A stretch of DNA of 64,000 nucleotides. Origin: Virgibacillus profundi. Lineage in GTDB: Bacteria > Bacillota > Bacilli > Bacillales > Amphibacillaceae. The stretch spans positions 62,001 through 126,000 of the forward strand of contig NZ_NPOA01000003.1 of the NCBI RefSeq assembly GCF_002287375.1, in the 5' to 3' direction. Both the position numbers and the translations under genes were made by a program. Shown in pieces: positions 40,914-50,344 of the stretch. The notes beneath the pieces are model-generated. The model saw nothing but the letters and a program-made list of their open reading frames with translations, was not told where the DNA came from and made no database searches. Every line of letters starts with the position of its first letter. Position 1 is the first letter of the stretch.

Positions 40914-42806
40914 ATGGGTAAAATCAAAAAGATTCATGTCGTTATTGTTTCGGGAATATTATTAGCTTTAGCACTTATGTTTCATTTTTTGGATATGGAA
41001 ATTTGGAAAAACACTGCACTAATCGCCGGAACGTTTGTAGCAGGTTATTCTATTGCGAAAAAAGCAATCCAGTCTGTCATGATGAAGGCATTTAGTATTG
41101 AACTGCTCGTAACAATCGCAGTAATTGGTGCATTGATTATTGGAGAATATGTTGAGTCAGCAGCAGTAACATTTCTATTCTTGTTCGGGGCATATTTAGA
41201 AGCAAGAACATTGGAGAAAACACGCTCATCACTTAGAACATTAATGGATATGGCACCACTTGAAGCAACTGTACTTAAAAATGGTGAACGCGTTATCATG
41301 CCTGTTGGCGATATTGAAGAAGGGGATCGCATTCTGATTCAATCAGGTGAAAAGGTTGCCATTGATGGCAGAATCGTATCTGGTCAGGCATTTATTAATG
41401 AAGCGGCAATTACAGGAGAATCTGTTCCTGCAAGTAAAAAATTAAAAGATCAGGTTTTTAGTGGAACGATTATTGATAATGGATATGTCGAAGTTGAAGC
41501 AGAAAAAGTTGGAGATGATACAACGTTTGCAAAAATCATTGAATTGGTTGAAGAAGCACAGGAAGCGAAAGCAAAAACACAGAAATTCCTTGAGCGTTTT
41601 GCAAATGTATATACACCAGCAATCCTTGTATTATCTGTCTTAGTTTTTGTATTCACACAAAATGTTGAATTAGCTATTACTTTCTTAGTAATTGCATGTC
41701 CTGGGGCACTCGTTATTTCTGCACCGGTATCACTTGTCGCCGGTATTGGTAATGGAGCCAAGAATGGTACATTACTAAAAGGTGGCGAGGTTATGGAAAA
41801 CCTCGCAAAGATCGACGTTATTGTTTTTGATAAAACTGGTACGCTTACTAAAGGAAAGCCTGCAGTAACTGGAATGAAGGCTTTTGGAATGAAAGAAGAG
41901 GAACTTTTAAAAATAACTGCAGAAGCTGAAATTATTTCCGAGCATCATTTAGGAAGAACAATCGTAAATGAGGCGGAACATCGTGGACTTACATTAACAA
42001 ATGAACCAGAAGACTTCACCGTTGAGAAAGGACATGGATTATACGCAACCGTTGCTGGGAAATCAGTGGTTATTGGAAATCGTAAGCTATTGAGTAAAAA
42101 TGGAATACAGCTTCCAGGAAACATTGAAAGTTACGCAATTCAGGAAGAAAAGAATGGTAACACAGCAATATTCGTGGGAATTGATAATAAGTTAGCAGGC
42201 GTCATTTCCATCGCTGACCAAATTCGTGCGAAAGCGGCTGACGCAATTAGACAATTAAAAGCTGCAGGTGTAAAACATACGGTAATGCTTACAGGGGATA
42301 ATACACATACAGCTGAAAAAGTGGCGAGACAGCTTGGAATTGACCAGGTTTTCGCAGAAATGCTGCCAGAAGATAAAGTGAACCATATAAAACGATTAAA
42401 AGCTGAAGGTTATCGTGTGGCAATGGTTGGAGATGGAATTAATGATGCTCCTGCAATCGCCTTGGCAGATGTCGGGATGGCAATGGGTGCAGCGGGTACA
42501 GATGCAGCGATGGAAACTGCAGATGTTGTATTAATGGCTGATAAACTAAGTAAAATTCCGTACGCTTATTCTTTAGCAAAAGCAACAGTTCGTAACATGA
42601 AGCAAAATATGTTCTTTGCAGTTGGAACAGTAGCCTTGTTACTGGTCGGAGTTTTGCTAGGGAAAATATTCCTGGCTTCTGGAATGCTGATTCATGAACT
42701 CAGTGTATTGATTGTAATTTTAAATGCGATTCGCCTGGTGAGATATAAACAGCGTGAACAAGGTGAAGTGAAAGAAATGCGTGCAGCAATACCTGAAACG
42801 AAGTGA
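40914..42806 (+). CDS. P1B-type heavy-metal translocating ATPase with CPG motif
   Basis: This 630-residue ATPase has TGES (167-170, actuator), the phosphorylation motif DKTGTLTKGKP (306-316) and GDGINDAPA (nucleotide/hinge). The transmembrane metal site is IACPGALVIS (CPG at 262-264) where canonical ATPases have CPC, SPC or CPH. No HMA domain precedes the first helix. This CPG subgroup is found in Firmicutes, but its metal is not settled; copper, zinc, iron or another is possible. It is co-transcribed with the HMA protein 63 bases upstream and ends in a terminator. Confidence 0.85.
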   Translation: MGKIKKIHVVIVSGILLALALMFHFLDMEIWKNTALIAGTFVAGYSIAKKAIQSVMMKAFSIELLVTIAVIGALIIGEYVESAAVTFLFLFGAYLEARTLEKTRSSLRTLMDMAPLEATVLKNGERVIMPVGDIEEGDRILIQSGEKVAIDGRIVSGQAFINEAAITGESVPASKKLKDQVFSGTIIDNGYVEVEAEKVGDDTTFAKIIELVEEAQEAKAKTQKFLERFANVYTPAILVLSVLVFVFTQNVELAITFLVIACPGALVISAPVSLVAGIGNGAKNGTLLKGGEVMENLAKIDVIVFDKTGTLTKGKPAVTGMKAFGMKEEELLKITAEAEIISEHHLGRTIVNEAEHRGLTLTNEPEDFTVEKGHGLYATVAGKSVVIGNRKLLSKNGIQLPGNIESYAIQEEKNGNTAIFVGIDNKLAGVISIADQIRAKAADAIRQLKAAGVKHTVMLTGDNTHTAEKVARQLGIDQVFAEMLPEDKVNHIKRLKAEGYRVAMVGDGINDAPAIALADVGMAMGAAGTDAAMETADVVLMADKLSKIPYAYSLAKATVRNMKQNMFFAVGTVALLLVGVLLGKIFLASGMLIHELSVLIVILNAIRLVRYKQREQGEVKEMRAAIPETK

Positions 42807-42840
42807 ATAAAGCAAAGGATTTTACCTAACTCCCTTTTGA

Positions 42841-42875
42841 ACACAGGCAAGCTTGTAATATTTGCCTGTGTTTTT
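42841..42875 (+). terminator. Terminator of the P1B ATPase operon
   Basis: ACACAGGCAA (42841-42850) pairs with TTGCCTGTGT (42862-42871), then TTTTT. Confidence 0.85.
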
Positions 42876-42939
42876 ATATGTTAAGAAAACAACTACCTAA
42901 ACAGACAAAAATTAGTCACAAATACTTTGAGCATAGCAC

Positions 42940-42992
42940 TTGTAAATTGTGTCAAAATGAGATACAATTTATATAAACTATCCAGTCAGTTT
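42940..42992 (+). promoter_or_regulatory. Promoter and operator of the TetR gene
   Basis: TTGTAA (42940-42945), 17 bases, then TACAAT (42963-42968) form a sigma-A promoter. Just downstream, AAACT and AGTTT (42975-42992) frame an imperfect palindrome that includes CCAGTCAGTTT. The same CAGTTT half-site, inverted, recurs at 43677-43694. Confidence 0.6.
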
Positions 42993-43021
42993 TGAAATGA
43001 AGAAAAAAGCAGGTGTGGAAA

Positions 43022-43624
43022 ATGGCTCCAAGAATTTCAGATGAAGCAAAAGAAGAGAGAAGATTAACATTACTTGATGCTGCATTGGAGTGCTTTTCTG
43101 TAAAAGGCTATTATGCATCTACTGTAGATGATATTGTAAGCTATTCAAAATTGAGTAAAGGGTCTTTCTATAATTACTTTGAAAGTAAAGAGGATATTTT
43201 TATTAATCTACTACAGCTTAATAAAGAAGAAACTTTGCAAATGCTCCAGACTAATTTAGATAAACTGAATAGCCCAATTGAAAAACTGAAATATTGGATT
43301 AACTCAGATATTCCATACGACTTAAAGAAAAAGAAAATGATGCGTACCCATATTGAGTTTTGGCTTTACTCCACAGACTCACCGGATGTGCAGCATATAC
43401 TGAAAGATCGGTTTGATGTCATGTTTGCAATGACTAAAGAAATTATTGCACAAGGACAACAAGCGGGTGAGTTTAAACAGGATATTGATCCCGAAAAAGC
43501 ATCAGCTATGTTTTGGGCATTACATGATGGTATTTGGCTGCATGTAACAATCGGTTATGATGAGGAAAAAGTAGAAGAACGCATCAAAGAGATGGAAGCA
43601 GCAATGCTTGCATACTTAACTTAG
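43022..43624 (+). CDS. TetR/AcrR family transcriptional regulator
   Basis: This 200-residue regulator has an N-terminal helix-turn-helix (TLLDAALECFSVKGYYASTV, then SKLSKGSFYNYFESKEDIF). Its C-terminal ligand domain is all helical with a WALHDGIWLHVTIGY segment. The ATG at 43022 follows AGGTG; a GTG three codons earlier is in the SD. It seems to repress itself and a 51-residue gene downstream, because the same operator half-site precedes both. The ligand is unknown. Confidence 0.88.
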   Translation: MAPRISDEAKEERRLTLLDAALECFSVKGYYASTVDDIVSYSKLSKGSFYNYFESKEDIFINLLQLNKEETLQMLQTNLDKLNSPIEKLKYWINSDIPYDLKKKKMMRTHIEFWLYSTDSPDVQHILKDRFDVMFAMTKEIIAQGQQAGEFKQDIDPEKASAMFWALHDGIWLHVTIGYDEEKVEERIKEMEAAMLAYLT

Positions 43625-43676
43625 ACAAACAGGTAATGAATACGAGAAGAAATGAAAGAAAACAATAACATTAAGT

Positions 43677-43694
43677 AAACTGACTAGTCATTTT
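43677..43694. promoter_or_regulatory. Second TetR-type operator
   Basis: AAACTGACTAGTCATTTT contains the perfect 10-bp palindrome TGACTAGTCA (43681-43690). It shares AAACTGAC with the complement of the site before the TetR gene. It sits just upstream of the SD of the small gene at 43718. Confidence 0.6.
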
Positions 43695-43717
43695 AAAGAA
43701 AGCAGGTGAAAAATTTT

Positions 43718-43873
43718 ATGAAACTGAAAAAGTTAAACATTAAGAAGAATCAAGCAAAATTAATGCTAAATACAGAAAAAAATAGAGAATATTATTACCA
43801 AAAGAATGAAGAACAACTACAAAGAGAAAAAATTGCATTAGATTATGATGTCATTCGTTCATTTGCAAGATAA
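43718..43873 (+). CDS. Small basic protein under TetR-type operator, 51 residues
   Basis: The frame starts MKLKKLNIKKNQAKLMLNTE and ends DYDVIRSFAR. It is highly charged and likely one long helix, with no Cys and no transmembrane segment. AGGTGA precedes the ATG and a strong terminator follows the stop. It is short enough to be missed by automatic annotation. It lies directly after the TetR gene with a matching palindrome between, so it may be the regulated output. No family recognised. Confidence 0.6.
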   Translation: MKLKKLNIKKNQAKLMLNTEKNREYYYQKNEEQLQREKIALDYDVIRSFAR

Positions 43874-43883
43874 GGACAAAATA

Positions 43884-43923
43884 AAACAGTCACTGACCAG
43901 CATTTAATCAGTGACTGTTTTTT
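43884..43923. terminator. Bidirectional terminator between the small gene and trpA
   Basis: AAACAGTCACTGA (43884-43896) pairs with TCAGTGACTGTTT (43908-43920), followed by T-runs. Confidence 0.85.
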
Positions 43924-44717
43924 TATCCTAAAATATATTCATTACTTATACTTCCTTTGATTAGACTTTTTACTTCTTCAGTTTTTCCATTATAAAACAA
44001 TTCAACAATTTTACTTCCAACAATGACCCCATCACAATAAGTGCCTAAATCCTGTGCCTGTTGAACGCTTGAAACTCCAAAACCTGCTAAAACCGGCACA
44101 GAACTATTTTCTTTCAGCAATTGTAAATAGGCTTTCACATTTTCTTCGTGGACGGTACGTGCTCCTGTCGTTCCTGTAACAGCGACAGCATAGAGAAAGC
44201 CTTCCGTTCTATTTGCTAACTCCACTAGTCGTTCTATTGGACTGGTCATTGCAGCAAGTCGAATAAAAGCAATAGAATGAGCTTTTAAGGATTCGGCAAT
44301 AAACGCTTCTTCTTCCATAGGCAAATCAGGGATAATTATTCCATCAACCCCTGCTTCCCTGCAATCGGATGCAAACTTTTCCACACCATATACGTAAATT
44401 GGATTTAAATAGGTCATTAAAATAATTGGAACAGTGCGTTTTTCCTGGAAAGAATTAAGTTTTTCCAATACAGCAGTTAATGTTGTACCATTTTCTAAAG
44501 CTCTAATGCCAGCTTCTTGTATAGTTGGGCCGTCAGCGACAGGATCAGAAAATGGGATGCCGAGCTCAATTGCAGCTGCACCACATTTTTTTAAGAATTC
44601 AATGCGCTTCTCCAAGATCTCTAAACCGCCATCACCGGCCATAATGTATGGAACAAACAAATTTTCATTGGCTGATTGTTTTTCCAGAAATGCATTCTCT
44701 ATTCGTTCTTTTCCCAT
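43923..44717 (-). CDS. trpA: Tryptophan synthase alpha chain
   Basis: This 264-residue TIM-barrel subunit cleaves indole-glycerol phosphate to indole and glyceraldehyde-3-phosphate. The catalytic Glu lies in AAIELGIPFSDPVADGPTIQ, with Asp in the same motif. GVDGIIIPDLPMEE and LAGFGVSSVQQAQ form phosphate-binding loops. It is the last gene of the trp operon, one base after trpB, with TTGGAGGGG before ATG. It pairs with TrpB to channel indole. Confidence 0.95.
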   Translation of the reverse strand: MGKERIENAFLEKQSANENLFVPYIMAGDGGLEILEKRIEFLKKCGAAAIELGIPFSDPVADGPTIQEAGIRALENGTTLTAVLEKLNSFQEKRTVPIILMTYLNPIYVYGVEKFASDCREAGVDGIIIPDLPMEEEAFIAESLKAHSIAFIRLAAMTSPIERLVELANRTEGFLYAVAVTGTTGARTVHEENVKAYLQLLKENSSVPVLAGFGVSSVQQAQDLGTYCDGVIVGSKIVELFYNGKTEEVKSLIKGSISNEYILG

Positions 44718-44718
44718 A

Positions 44719-45915
44719 TTATTTCCCCTCCAATAAGCTTTTTACTTGTTCAACATCCTTATCACCACGGCCGGAGAGACAAATGACCAGTGTTTCACCT
44801 TGTTTCATTTCTTTAGCAAGCTTTAAGGCATATGCAACTGCATGTGCGCTTTCAAGTGCGGGAATAATTCCTTCTGACTTTGATAAAAATTGAAAGGCTT
44901 CCAATGCCTCATCATCGGTGATGGATGTATACGTAACCCGATTTGAATCATGCAGGTGGCTGTGCTCCGGACCTACACCAGGATAATCCAGCCCTGCAGA
45001 AATGGAAAATGCTTCTTCAATTTGTCCATGATTATCCTGTAATAAATGTGTTAATGTACCATGTAATACACCAATATTTCCACTTGATAATGTTGCCGCA
45101 TGCTTATTTGTTTCAAGACCTGCGCCCCCGGCTTCAACTCCAAATAATTTTACATCTTTATCCTCAATAAATGGATAAAACATTCCCATTGCATTGCTTC
45201 CCCCGCCAACACAAGCAACAACAGCATCCGGCAATTCTCCAGTCTGCTCAACGATTTGTTGTTTTGTTTCCTTGCCAATTACAGCCTGCAGATCACGGAC
45301 AATTTTAGGGAAGGGGTGTGGGCCTACAACAGAACCAAGGATATAATGGGTATCATTTACATGGCTAACCCAGTAGCGCAATGCCTCATTCACTGCATCC
45401 TTTAATGTTCCGCTACCCTGGGAAACACTGCAGACCTCTGCTCCCAATAATTCCATACGAAAAACATTCAGCTTTTGACGGCGGATGTCTTCTTCACCCA
45501 TAAATACCACACACTCAAGACCCAGCAAGGCACAGACAGTTGCTGTTGCTACACCATGCTGGCCAGCACCTGTTTCAGCTACGATTTTTTTCTTTCCCAT
45601 TCTACGCGTTAAAAGCGCCTGACCTATGGTGTTATTGATTTTGTGGGCACCTGTATGATTTAAATCCTCCCGTTTGAGGAAAATATCTGGGCCACCAATT
45701 TTTTTCGAGATTCCTTCTGCATAATAAAGTGGAGTTTCTCTGCCGACATATTGCTTTAAATAATAATTCAGTTCCTCTATAAATTTAGGATCGTTTATTG
45801 CTTCTTCGTATGCTTTTTCTAGTTCAATAACGGCAGGCATTAATAATTCCGGTACAAATCGGCCGCCAAAATTACCGTATCTACCTGTTTCATTAGGCAT
45901 TGTATATGTTGTCAA
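44719..45915 (-). CDS. trpB: Tryptophan synthase beta chain
   Basis: This protein of about 398 residues is PLP-dependent and joins indole with serine. The lysine that binds PLP is in [13 protein letters not shown], and the phosphate site is [10 protein letters not shown]. It begins near [15 protein letters not shown], as in other TrpB proteins. It overlaps the end of trpF on the same strand. The frame can be read from an ATG at 45924, but AAAGG touches that codon; TTG at 45915 or ATG at 45900 fits better. Confidence 0.95.
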   Translation of the reverse strand: MTTYTMPNETGRYGNFGGRFVPELLMPAVIELEKAYEEAINDPKFIEELNYYLKQYVGRETPLYYAEGISKKIGGPDIFLKREDLNHTGAHKINNTIGQALLTRRMGKKKIVAETGAGQHGVATATVCALLGLECVVFMGEEDIRRQKLNVFRMELLGAEVCSVSQGSGTLKDAVNEALRYWVSHVNDTHYILGSVVGPHPFPKIVRDLQAVIGKETKQQIVEQTGELPDAVVACVGGGSNAMGMFYPFIEDKDVKLFGVEAGGAGLETNKHAATLSSGNIGVLHGTLTHLLQDNHGQIEEAFSISAGLDYPGVGPEHSHLHDSNRVTYTSITDDEALEAFQFLSKSEGIIPALESAHAVAYALKLAKEMKQGETLVICLSGRGDKDVEQVKSLLEGK

Positions 45916-46531
45916 TGGTCTCATCCTTTCCAGTGCTTCTAACAGTTTCAGTAAATCTTTTAATCTTCGTCAGATCCTTTACCCCATTTGTTTCCACACC
46001 GCTGGATACATCAACACCAGCCGGCATTACAAGTTTTATAGCCTCAGTTACGTTTTCCTGTGACAATCCACCAGCTAATAGAATTTTTGATGGGTCAAGT
46101 GACAGCTTTTCGGTAAGGTTCCAATCAAATGTTGTCCCATTTCCTCCACGATTCTTGCCAAAAGGACTGTCAAGCAGATAATAGTCACATGGGTAGCCTT
46201 GAATATCCTTAAGACGTTCAGGATGTACCGGAAATGCTTTAATAATTTTATATGGAAGGCTTTCTGCAACCTCGTGCGGCTCATCACCGTGAAGCTGAAT
46301 AAAATCCAACCCGACTAGTTCAGCAATCTCCTGCATTTTTTCCGGTGTTTCATTTACAAACACGCCAACCTTTTGAACAGAAGAGGGGAGAGTCTCAGCG
46401 ATTTCTGCAGCATCTTCTGGTGTAATCTGACGTTTTCCTCCTGCAAAGACAAAACCAATCAAGTCTGCCCCAGCCTTAGCTGCAGTGCTTGCCGCCTCTT
46501 TGTTTTTTATGCCGCAAATTTTAACAATCAT
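45893..46531 (-). CDS. trpF: Phosphoribosylanthranilate isomerase
   Basis: This 212-residue TIM-barrel enzyme catalyses the Amadori rearrangement of phosphoribosylanthranilate. [10 protein letters not shown] at the start supplies the catalytic Cys, and the general acid is the Asp in [24 protein letters not shown] and [15 protein letters not shown] bind phosphate. It lies between trpC and trpB; its 3' end overlaps trpB by 20-30 bases. AAAGGAG precedes ATG. Confidence 0.95.
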   Translation of the reverse strand: MIVKICGIKNKEAASTAAKAGADLIGFVFAGGKRQITPEDAAEIAETLPSSVQKVGVFVNETPEKMQEIAELVGLDFIQLHGDEPHEVAESLPYKIIKAFPVHPERLKDIQGYPCDYYLLDSPFGKNRGGNGTTFDWNLTEKLSLDPSKILLAGGLSQENVTEAIKLVMPAGVDVSSGVETNGVKDLTKIKRFTETVRSTGKDETIDNIYNA

Positions 46532-46534
46532 TCT

Positions 46535-47320
46535 CTAATTCACTCCTTTTGTATATACTGGTATTTGTAAATCCTGAAAAGTTTTTGCCAAATCAGTTGA
46601 TTGCATCAATGTTTCCCCAACTAATATGGCATCCGCTCCGGCCTCACTCACCTGTAGAACGTCACCTTGTGTTTTTATTCCACTTTCACTAATTAGTATG
46701 GTTTCTTTGTTTTTTACCATGGCGGCTAATCTTTTGGTTGTTTCCAGATTGACATCAAATGTTTTTAAATTTCGATTGTTAATGCCGATGATGTCAGGAT
46801 TAAGTTCAAGTACACGCAACATCTCCTCTTCATTATGAACTTCACATAGGACCTCCAGATCACGGTTCCTTGCATATTCATAAAGTCCCTTCAATTCGGT
46901 ATCGGATAAAGCTGCAGCAATAAGCAGAATAATATTGGCACCGGCTGCCTTAGCCTGATCAATCTGAATGGTATCGATAATGAAATCTTTGCATAAAATT
47001 GGCAAATCAACTGCCTTTCTCACCGCTTTTAAATCTTCCATGGAGCCATTGAAAAAGGTTTGGTCTGTTAAAACTGAAATAGCGCCGGCACCGAATGCTT
47101 CATATTTTTTCGCTTGAGTCACCGGATCAACCTTCATATCAATTGCTCCCTTGGAAGGGGAAGACCGTTTAATTTCGGAAATAACAGTTATGTTTGGGGA
47201 AGCTTTAACCTTTTCCTTAAATGTAATTCCTTTTTTATGAACAGATTGATCAAACGTTTGATTAACTAATTGTGCGACTTCTTTTTCTTTTTGTGTCAGG
47301 ATTTTTTCCAGAATTGACAT
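46535..47320 (-). CDS. trpC: Indole-3-glycerol phosphate synthase
   Basis: This 261-residue TIM-barrel enzyme closes the indole ring. It shows ISEIKRSSPSKGAI, CKDFIIDTIQID and IGINNRNLKTFDV, with the end SESGIKTQGDV; Lys and Glu in these motifs are the catalytic groups. It is separate from trpF (fused in E. coli). It follows trpD with no gap and precedes trpF by three bases. AGTGGGG precedes ATG. Confidence 0.95.
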   Translation of the reverse strand: MSILEKILTQKEKEVAQLVNQTFDQSVHKKGITFKEKVKASPNITVISEIKRSSPSKGAIDMKVDPVTQAKKYEAFGAGAISVLTDQTFFNGSMEDLKAVRKAVDLPILCKDFIIDTIQIDQAKAAGANIILLIAAALSDTELKGLYEYARNRDLEVLCEVHNEEEMLRVLELNPDIIGINNRNLKTFDVNLETTKRLAAMVKNKETILISESGIKTQGDVLQVSEAGADAILVGETLMQSTDLAKTFQDLQIPVYTKGVN

Positions 47321-48346
47321 TTATAACACCCCACTTGGAATTTTTTTGCTGAACTCTACCAGTCGCTGCAATCTTTCCATTGCTGCTCCGGAATCAATAC
47401 TTTCCCTTGCCAGATTGATGCCCGCTTTAATTGTTTTAGCTGCACCGTTGGCAAATAAGCCAAGTCCTGCATTTAAAAGTACAGTGTCATAATAAGCACC
47501 TTTTTTTCCGTTCAAAACGTTTCTCAATATAGCTGCATTGTCTTTGGCGTTGCCCCCACGGATTGCTTCATTTTGATAGGTTGGTAAATCCACTTCTTCT
47601 GGTCTTAATGTAAATGGTGTCAATTTCCCCTCATCAAGAATGACAAGATGATTGATACCTGCAAGTGATGCTTCATCCATGAAACCCGCTCCATTTACAA
47701 CGACTGCCCGTCTGCGGCCTAATTTGTTCAATGCTTCACCAAGCATTTGCACCATGTCGCGACGGTAAACACCAAGTAACTGTGAATCCAATGGGACAGG
47801 ATTTGTTAATGGTCCAATCGCATTAAAAATGGTAGGTAATCCAAGATCCTTCCTTACTTTTGAAAAAGGTTTTAATGCTTTATGAACATTGGGAGCATAT
47901 AAAAAGGCAATTTTATTTTCATGAAGCATTTCTTCGACATGATCATTGGTAAAAGTAAGGGAAACACCTAAATGCTCTAAAACATCAGCACTTCCAGTTT
48001 TACTTGAAATACTGCGGTTTCCATGTTTGGCAACAGTAACACCGGCGCCTGCGATGACAAATGCTGATGTTGTACTGATATTAAAGCTGTAGGATCTATC
48101 TCCACCTGTCCCGCAATTATCCATTGCGTTTTTTATATTGGTTGTCTTAAACGTTGATTGGGATCGGATAACATCAACCATTCCAGCAATTTCGTCTGCC
48201 GTTTCTCCTTTGGATTGTAAAGCAGTTAGGAAAGCGGCAATTTCAGAATCTGTAACACCATCTGTAAAGCAGTATTTTGTTGCGTCCTTCATTTCATCTA
48301 CTGACAAATTTTCTTGTTTGATTAATTTCTCAAGATAGTTTTTCAT
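47321..48346 (-). CDS. trpD: Anthranilate phosphoribosyltransferase
   Basis: This protein of about 341 residues has the PRPP-binding MDNCGTGGDRSYSFNISTTS, then HGNRSISSKTGSADVLEHLG. The ending LFANGAAKTIKAG is typical. It transfers phosphoribose to anthranilate. No glutamine amidotransferase (trpG) is fused to it or adjacent; as in B. subtilis, a pabA-encoded shared subunit is likely elsewhere. The frame opens 26 codons earlier, but AAGGAGA with ATG at 48346 gives the family start. Confidence 0.93.
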   Translation of the reverse strand: MKNYLEKLIKQENLSVDEMKDATKYCFTDGVTDSEIAAFLTALQSKGETADEIAGMVDVIRSQSTFKTTNIKNAMDNCGTGGDRSYSFNISTTSAFVIAGAGVTVAKHGNRSISSKTGSADVLEHLGVSLTFTNDHVEEMLHENKIAFLYAPNVHKALKPFSKVRKDLGLPTIFNAIGPLTNPVPLDSQLLGVYRRDMVQMLGEALNKLGRRRAVVVNGAGFMDEASLAGINHLVILDEGKLTPFTLRPEEVDLPTYQNEAIRGGNAKDNAAILRNVLNGKKGAYYDTVLLNAGLGLFANGAAKTIKAGINLARESIDSGAAMERLQRLVEFSKKIPSGVL

Positions 48347-48420
48347 TTTGGTAATCTCCTTTTTTGAATCTCGTCTAAAAAGTTCCGTGTCATTTATAGC
48401 CCTGTTTTCATGTAATACCT

Positions 48421-49824
48421 TCAATTAACAGGGTCAGCTTGATATACCTCCATAAGCGACTTTGCTTTTTGCAGTGTTTCCAGATATTCCTTCTCCGGTA
48501 CTGAATCATAGACTATTCCGGCCCCCGCCTGAAGATATGCGCGGGTACCTTTAATAACAAGTGACCTAATGGCAAGTGCTATATTTAAATCATGGTTGAA
48601 ATTGATAAAACCGATTCCACCAGCATAAACGCCACGTTTCTTTTCCTCTAATTCATTAATAATTTGCATTGCCCGGACTTTTGGTTCTCCCGAAACAGTT
48701 CCTGCAGGCAGGCATGCAATCAATGCATCGAGTCCTGAGAGGTTTTTGTTTAATCTGCCTTTCACTTCAGAGACGATATGCATGACATGCTGGTATTTCT
48801 CTATTTTCATATAGGTTGGGATCGTAATACTGTCACTCTCGCACACTTTTCCAAGATCATTCTTGCTTAAATCTACCAGCATTCGATGTTCGGAAAGCTC
48901 CTTTTCATCTGAGAGTAGATCCTTTATGAGCACCTCATCTTCATGGGGTGTTTTCCCACGGGCACGTGTTCCGGCAATCGGATTTGTTACAACATCTCTT
49001 CCTGTTGTCTGTATCAAACTTTCAGGCGATGCTCCCAAAACGAGATAGTCTTCAAAATTGATATAGAACATATATGGTGAAGGGTTTGCCCGCCTAAGCC
49101 TTCGGTAAAAGGAAAACGGATCTCCATTCATTTTTGCTTTCATCTTTTGTGATAAGACAACCTGTAAAACCTCCCCCTGGTGAATCTTTTCCTGGGCTAT
49201 CCTGACCTTTTCAATAAACTGCTGCTCTGTTAGTTCCGGTTCAAAGTCAATGCTGGATAGATCCCCTTCACTTACATCTGCTTTTGTAGTTAGGGTATTT
49301 CGTAACGATTCGAGCCTTTTATCAAGTAAGGCTTCCGGCTCTAGTCCCGGATTCATAGCAACCGCATAAACAGTTTCATTTGAATGATCAAAAATGATGA
49401 CATCTTTATAAACCATGAAATGAATATCCGGCATATTCAGATCGTCCGTCAGTGAGGGACCGATATCTTCATACTGACGAATAAAGTCATAGCCGATGTA
49501 ACCGACAGCCCCACCATAGAAAGGGAGGGGAAGATCAATTTCAATCTTTGGCAAATGGCATTTCATATAGTCGAGTGCATTCTGATTGTGATAATTTACA
49601 TGTTCATTCTCAAGATCGTTTACAGTTGTTTTGTTTCCTCTGCCGATAATTTCCTGATAAGGTTCTGATCCTATAAATGAAAATTTTCCTTTTTCCTCAT
49701 GCTGGAAGGTGCTTTCCAGCAGAAATTTTTTCTTTCCGGATAAGCTTTGGAAGATACCAATTGGCGTTAGCGTATCTGCGTTCAATTTAATTAATTTAAA
49801 GGAAGCGGTCTGAGTGTCTTTCAT
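48421..49824 (-). CDS. trpE: Anthranilate synthase component I
   Basis: This 467-residue enzyme makes anthranilate from chorismate. An LLES motif (about 35-38) in the N-terminal part is the tryptophan feedback site. The C-terminal core has NPSPYMFYINFEDYLVLGAS, PIAGTRARGKTP and the DALIACLPAGTVSGEPK active-site region. It is the first structural gene of the operon, 28 bases after the T-box terminator. It needs a glutaminase subunit, not found here. GGGG precedes ATG. Confidence 0.95.
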   Translation of the reverse strand: MKDTQTASFKLIKLNADTLTPIGIFQSLSGKKKFLLESTFQHEEKGKFSFIGSEPYQEIIGRGNKTTVNDLENEHVNYHNQNALDYMKCHLPKIEIDLPLPFYGGAVGYIGYDFIRQYEDIGPSLTDDLNMPDIHFMVYKDVIIFDHSNETVYAVAMNPGLEPEALLDKRLESLRNTLTTKADVSEGDLSSIDFEPELTEQQFIEKVRIAQEKIHQGEVLQVVLSQKMKAKMNGDPFSFYRRLRRANPSPYMFYINFEDYLVLGASPESLIQTTGRDVVTNPIAGTRARGKTPHEDEVLIKDLLSDEKELSEHRMLVDLSKNDLGKVCESDSITIPTYMKIEKYQHVMHIVSEVKGRLNKNLSGLDALIACLPAGTVSGEPKVRAMQIINELEEKKRGVYAGGIGFINFNHDLNIALAIRSLVIKGTRAYLQAGAGIVYDSVPEKEYLETLQKAKSLMEVYQADPVN

Positions 49825-49851
49825 TTTTTTCCCCTTTCACTTTTTAGAAAT

Positions 49852-50325
49852 AAAAAAAGCCCTCTATAAACACAAGTTTTACCCTGTGTTTATAGAGGAC
49901 GAATATACCGCGGTGCCACCTCTGTTGAAAAGAATGGATGTAAATTCTTCTCATCTTATTCAGATACGGAGTTCTTTAGAGTACAGTATTGTTACTGCCT
50001 ATCTAAATTCTCGATATCCTATCCGTGTAACGGCGGAAATCCGTGTTTCCCTACTCTGAAAGCGAAGTAGTTGCCTTCGCTTTTGATCGTCCAGCTACGG
50101 CTCCTAGAAGCTGCCGTCATAAGCAATTGGCACTTCAAGCAATCAAACCCAATTGCTTTTCGCCCCCTTGCTTATGAGTCCGCTTATAAACAGTCGCCTT
50201 CACTTTTAAATGTTTCAGGAAACCTCTCGTAAGTCCATTCAACATTGCTCCACGTACTGGAATCTCACCAACACCAGCTCTCTTTAACGCTTCACTTAAT
50301 GCCTACTTCTCTTACTTAAACGATT
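49852..50325 (-). ncRNA. Proximal Trp T-box riboswitch with antiterminator/terminator
   Basis: On the minus strand, from about 50325, a stem I region has AGAGAG, then CUGGUGUUGGUGAGA, and the specifier UGG (plus 50235-50237) in GAAUGGACUU. The T-box AGGUGGCACCGCGG lies at 49908-49921. The terminator is CCCTCTATAAACACA (49860-49874) with its complement (49886-49899), followed by a T-run up to 49852. Uncharged tRNA-Trp should bind the UGG and favour antitermination. It is unusually long between stem I and the T-box (about 310 bases). Confidence 0.93.
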
Positions 50326-50344
50326 TTTATTAAATTGTAAAAAA

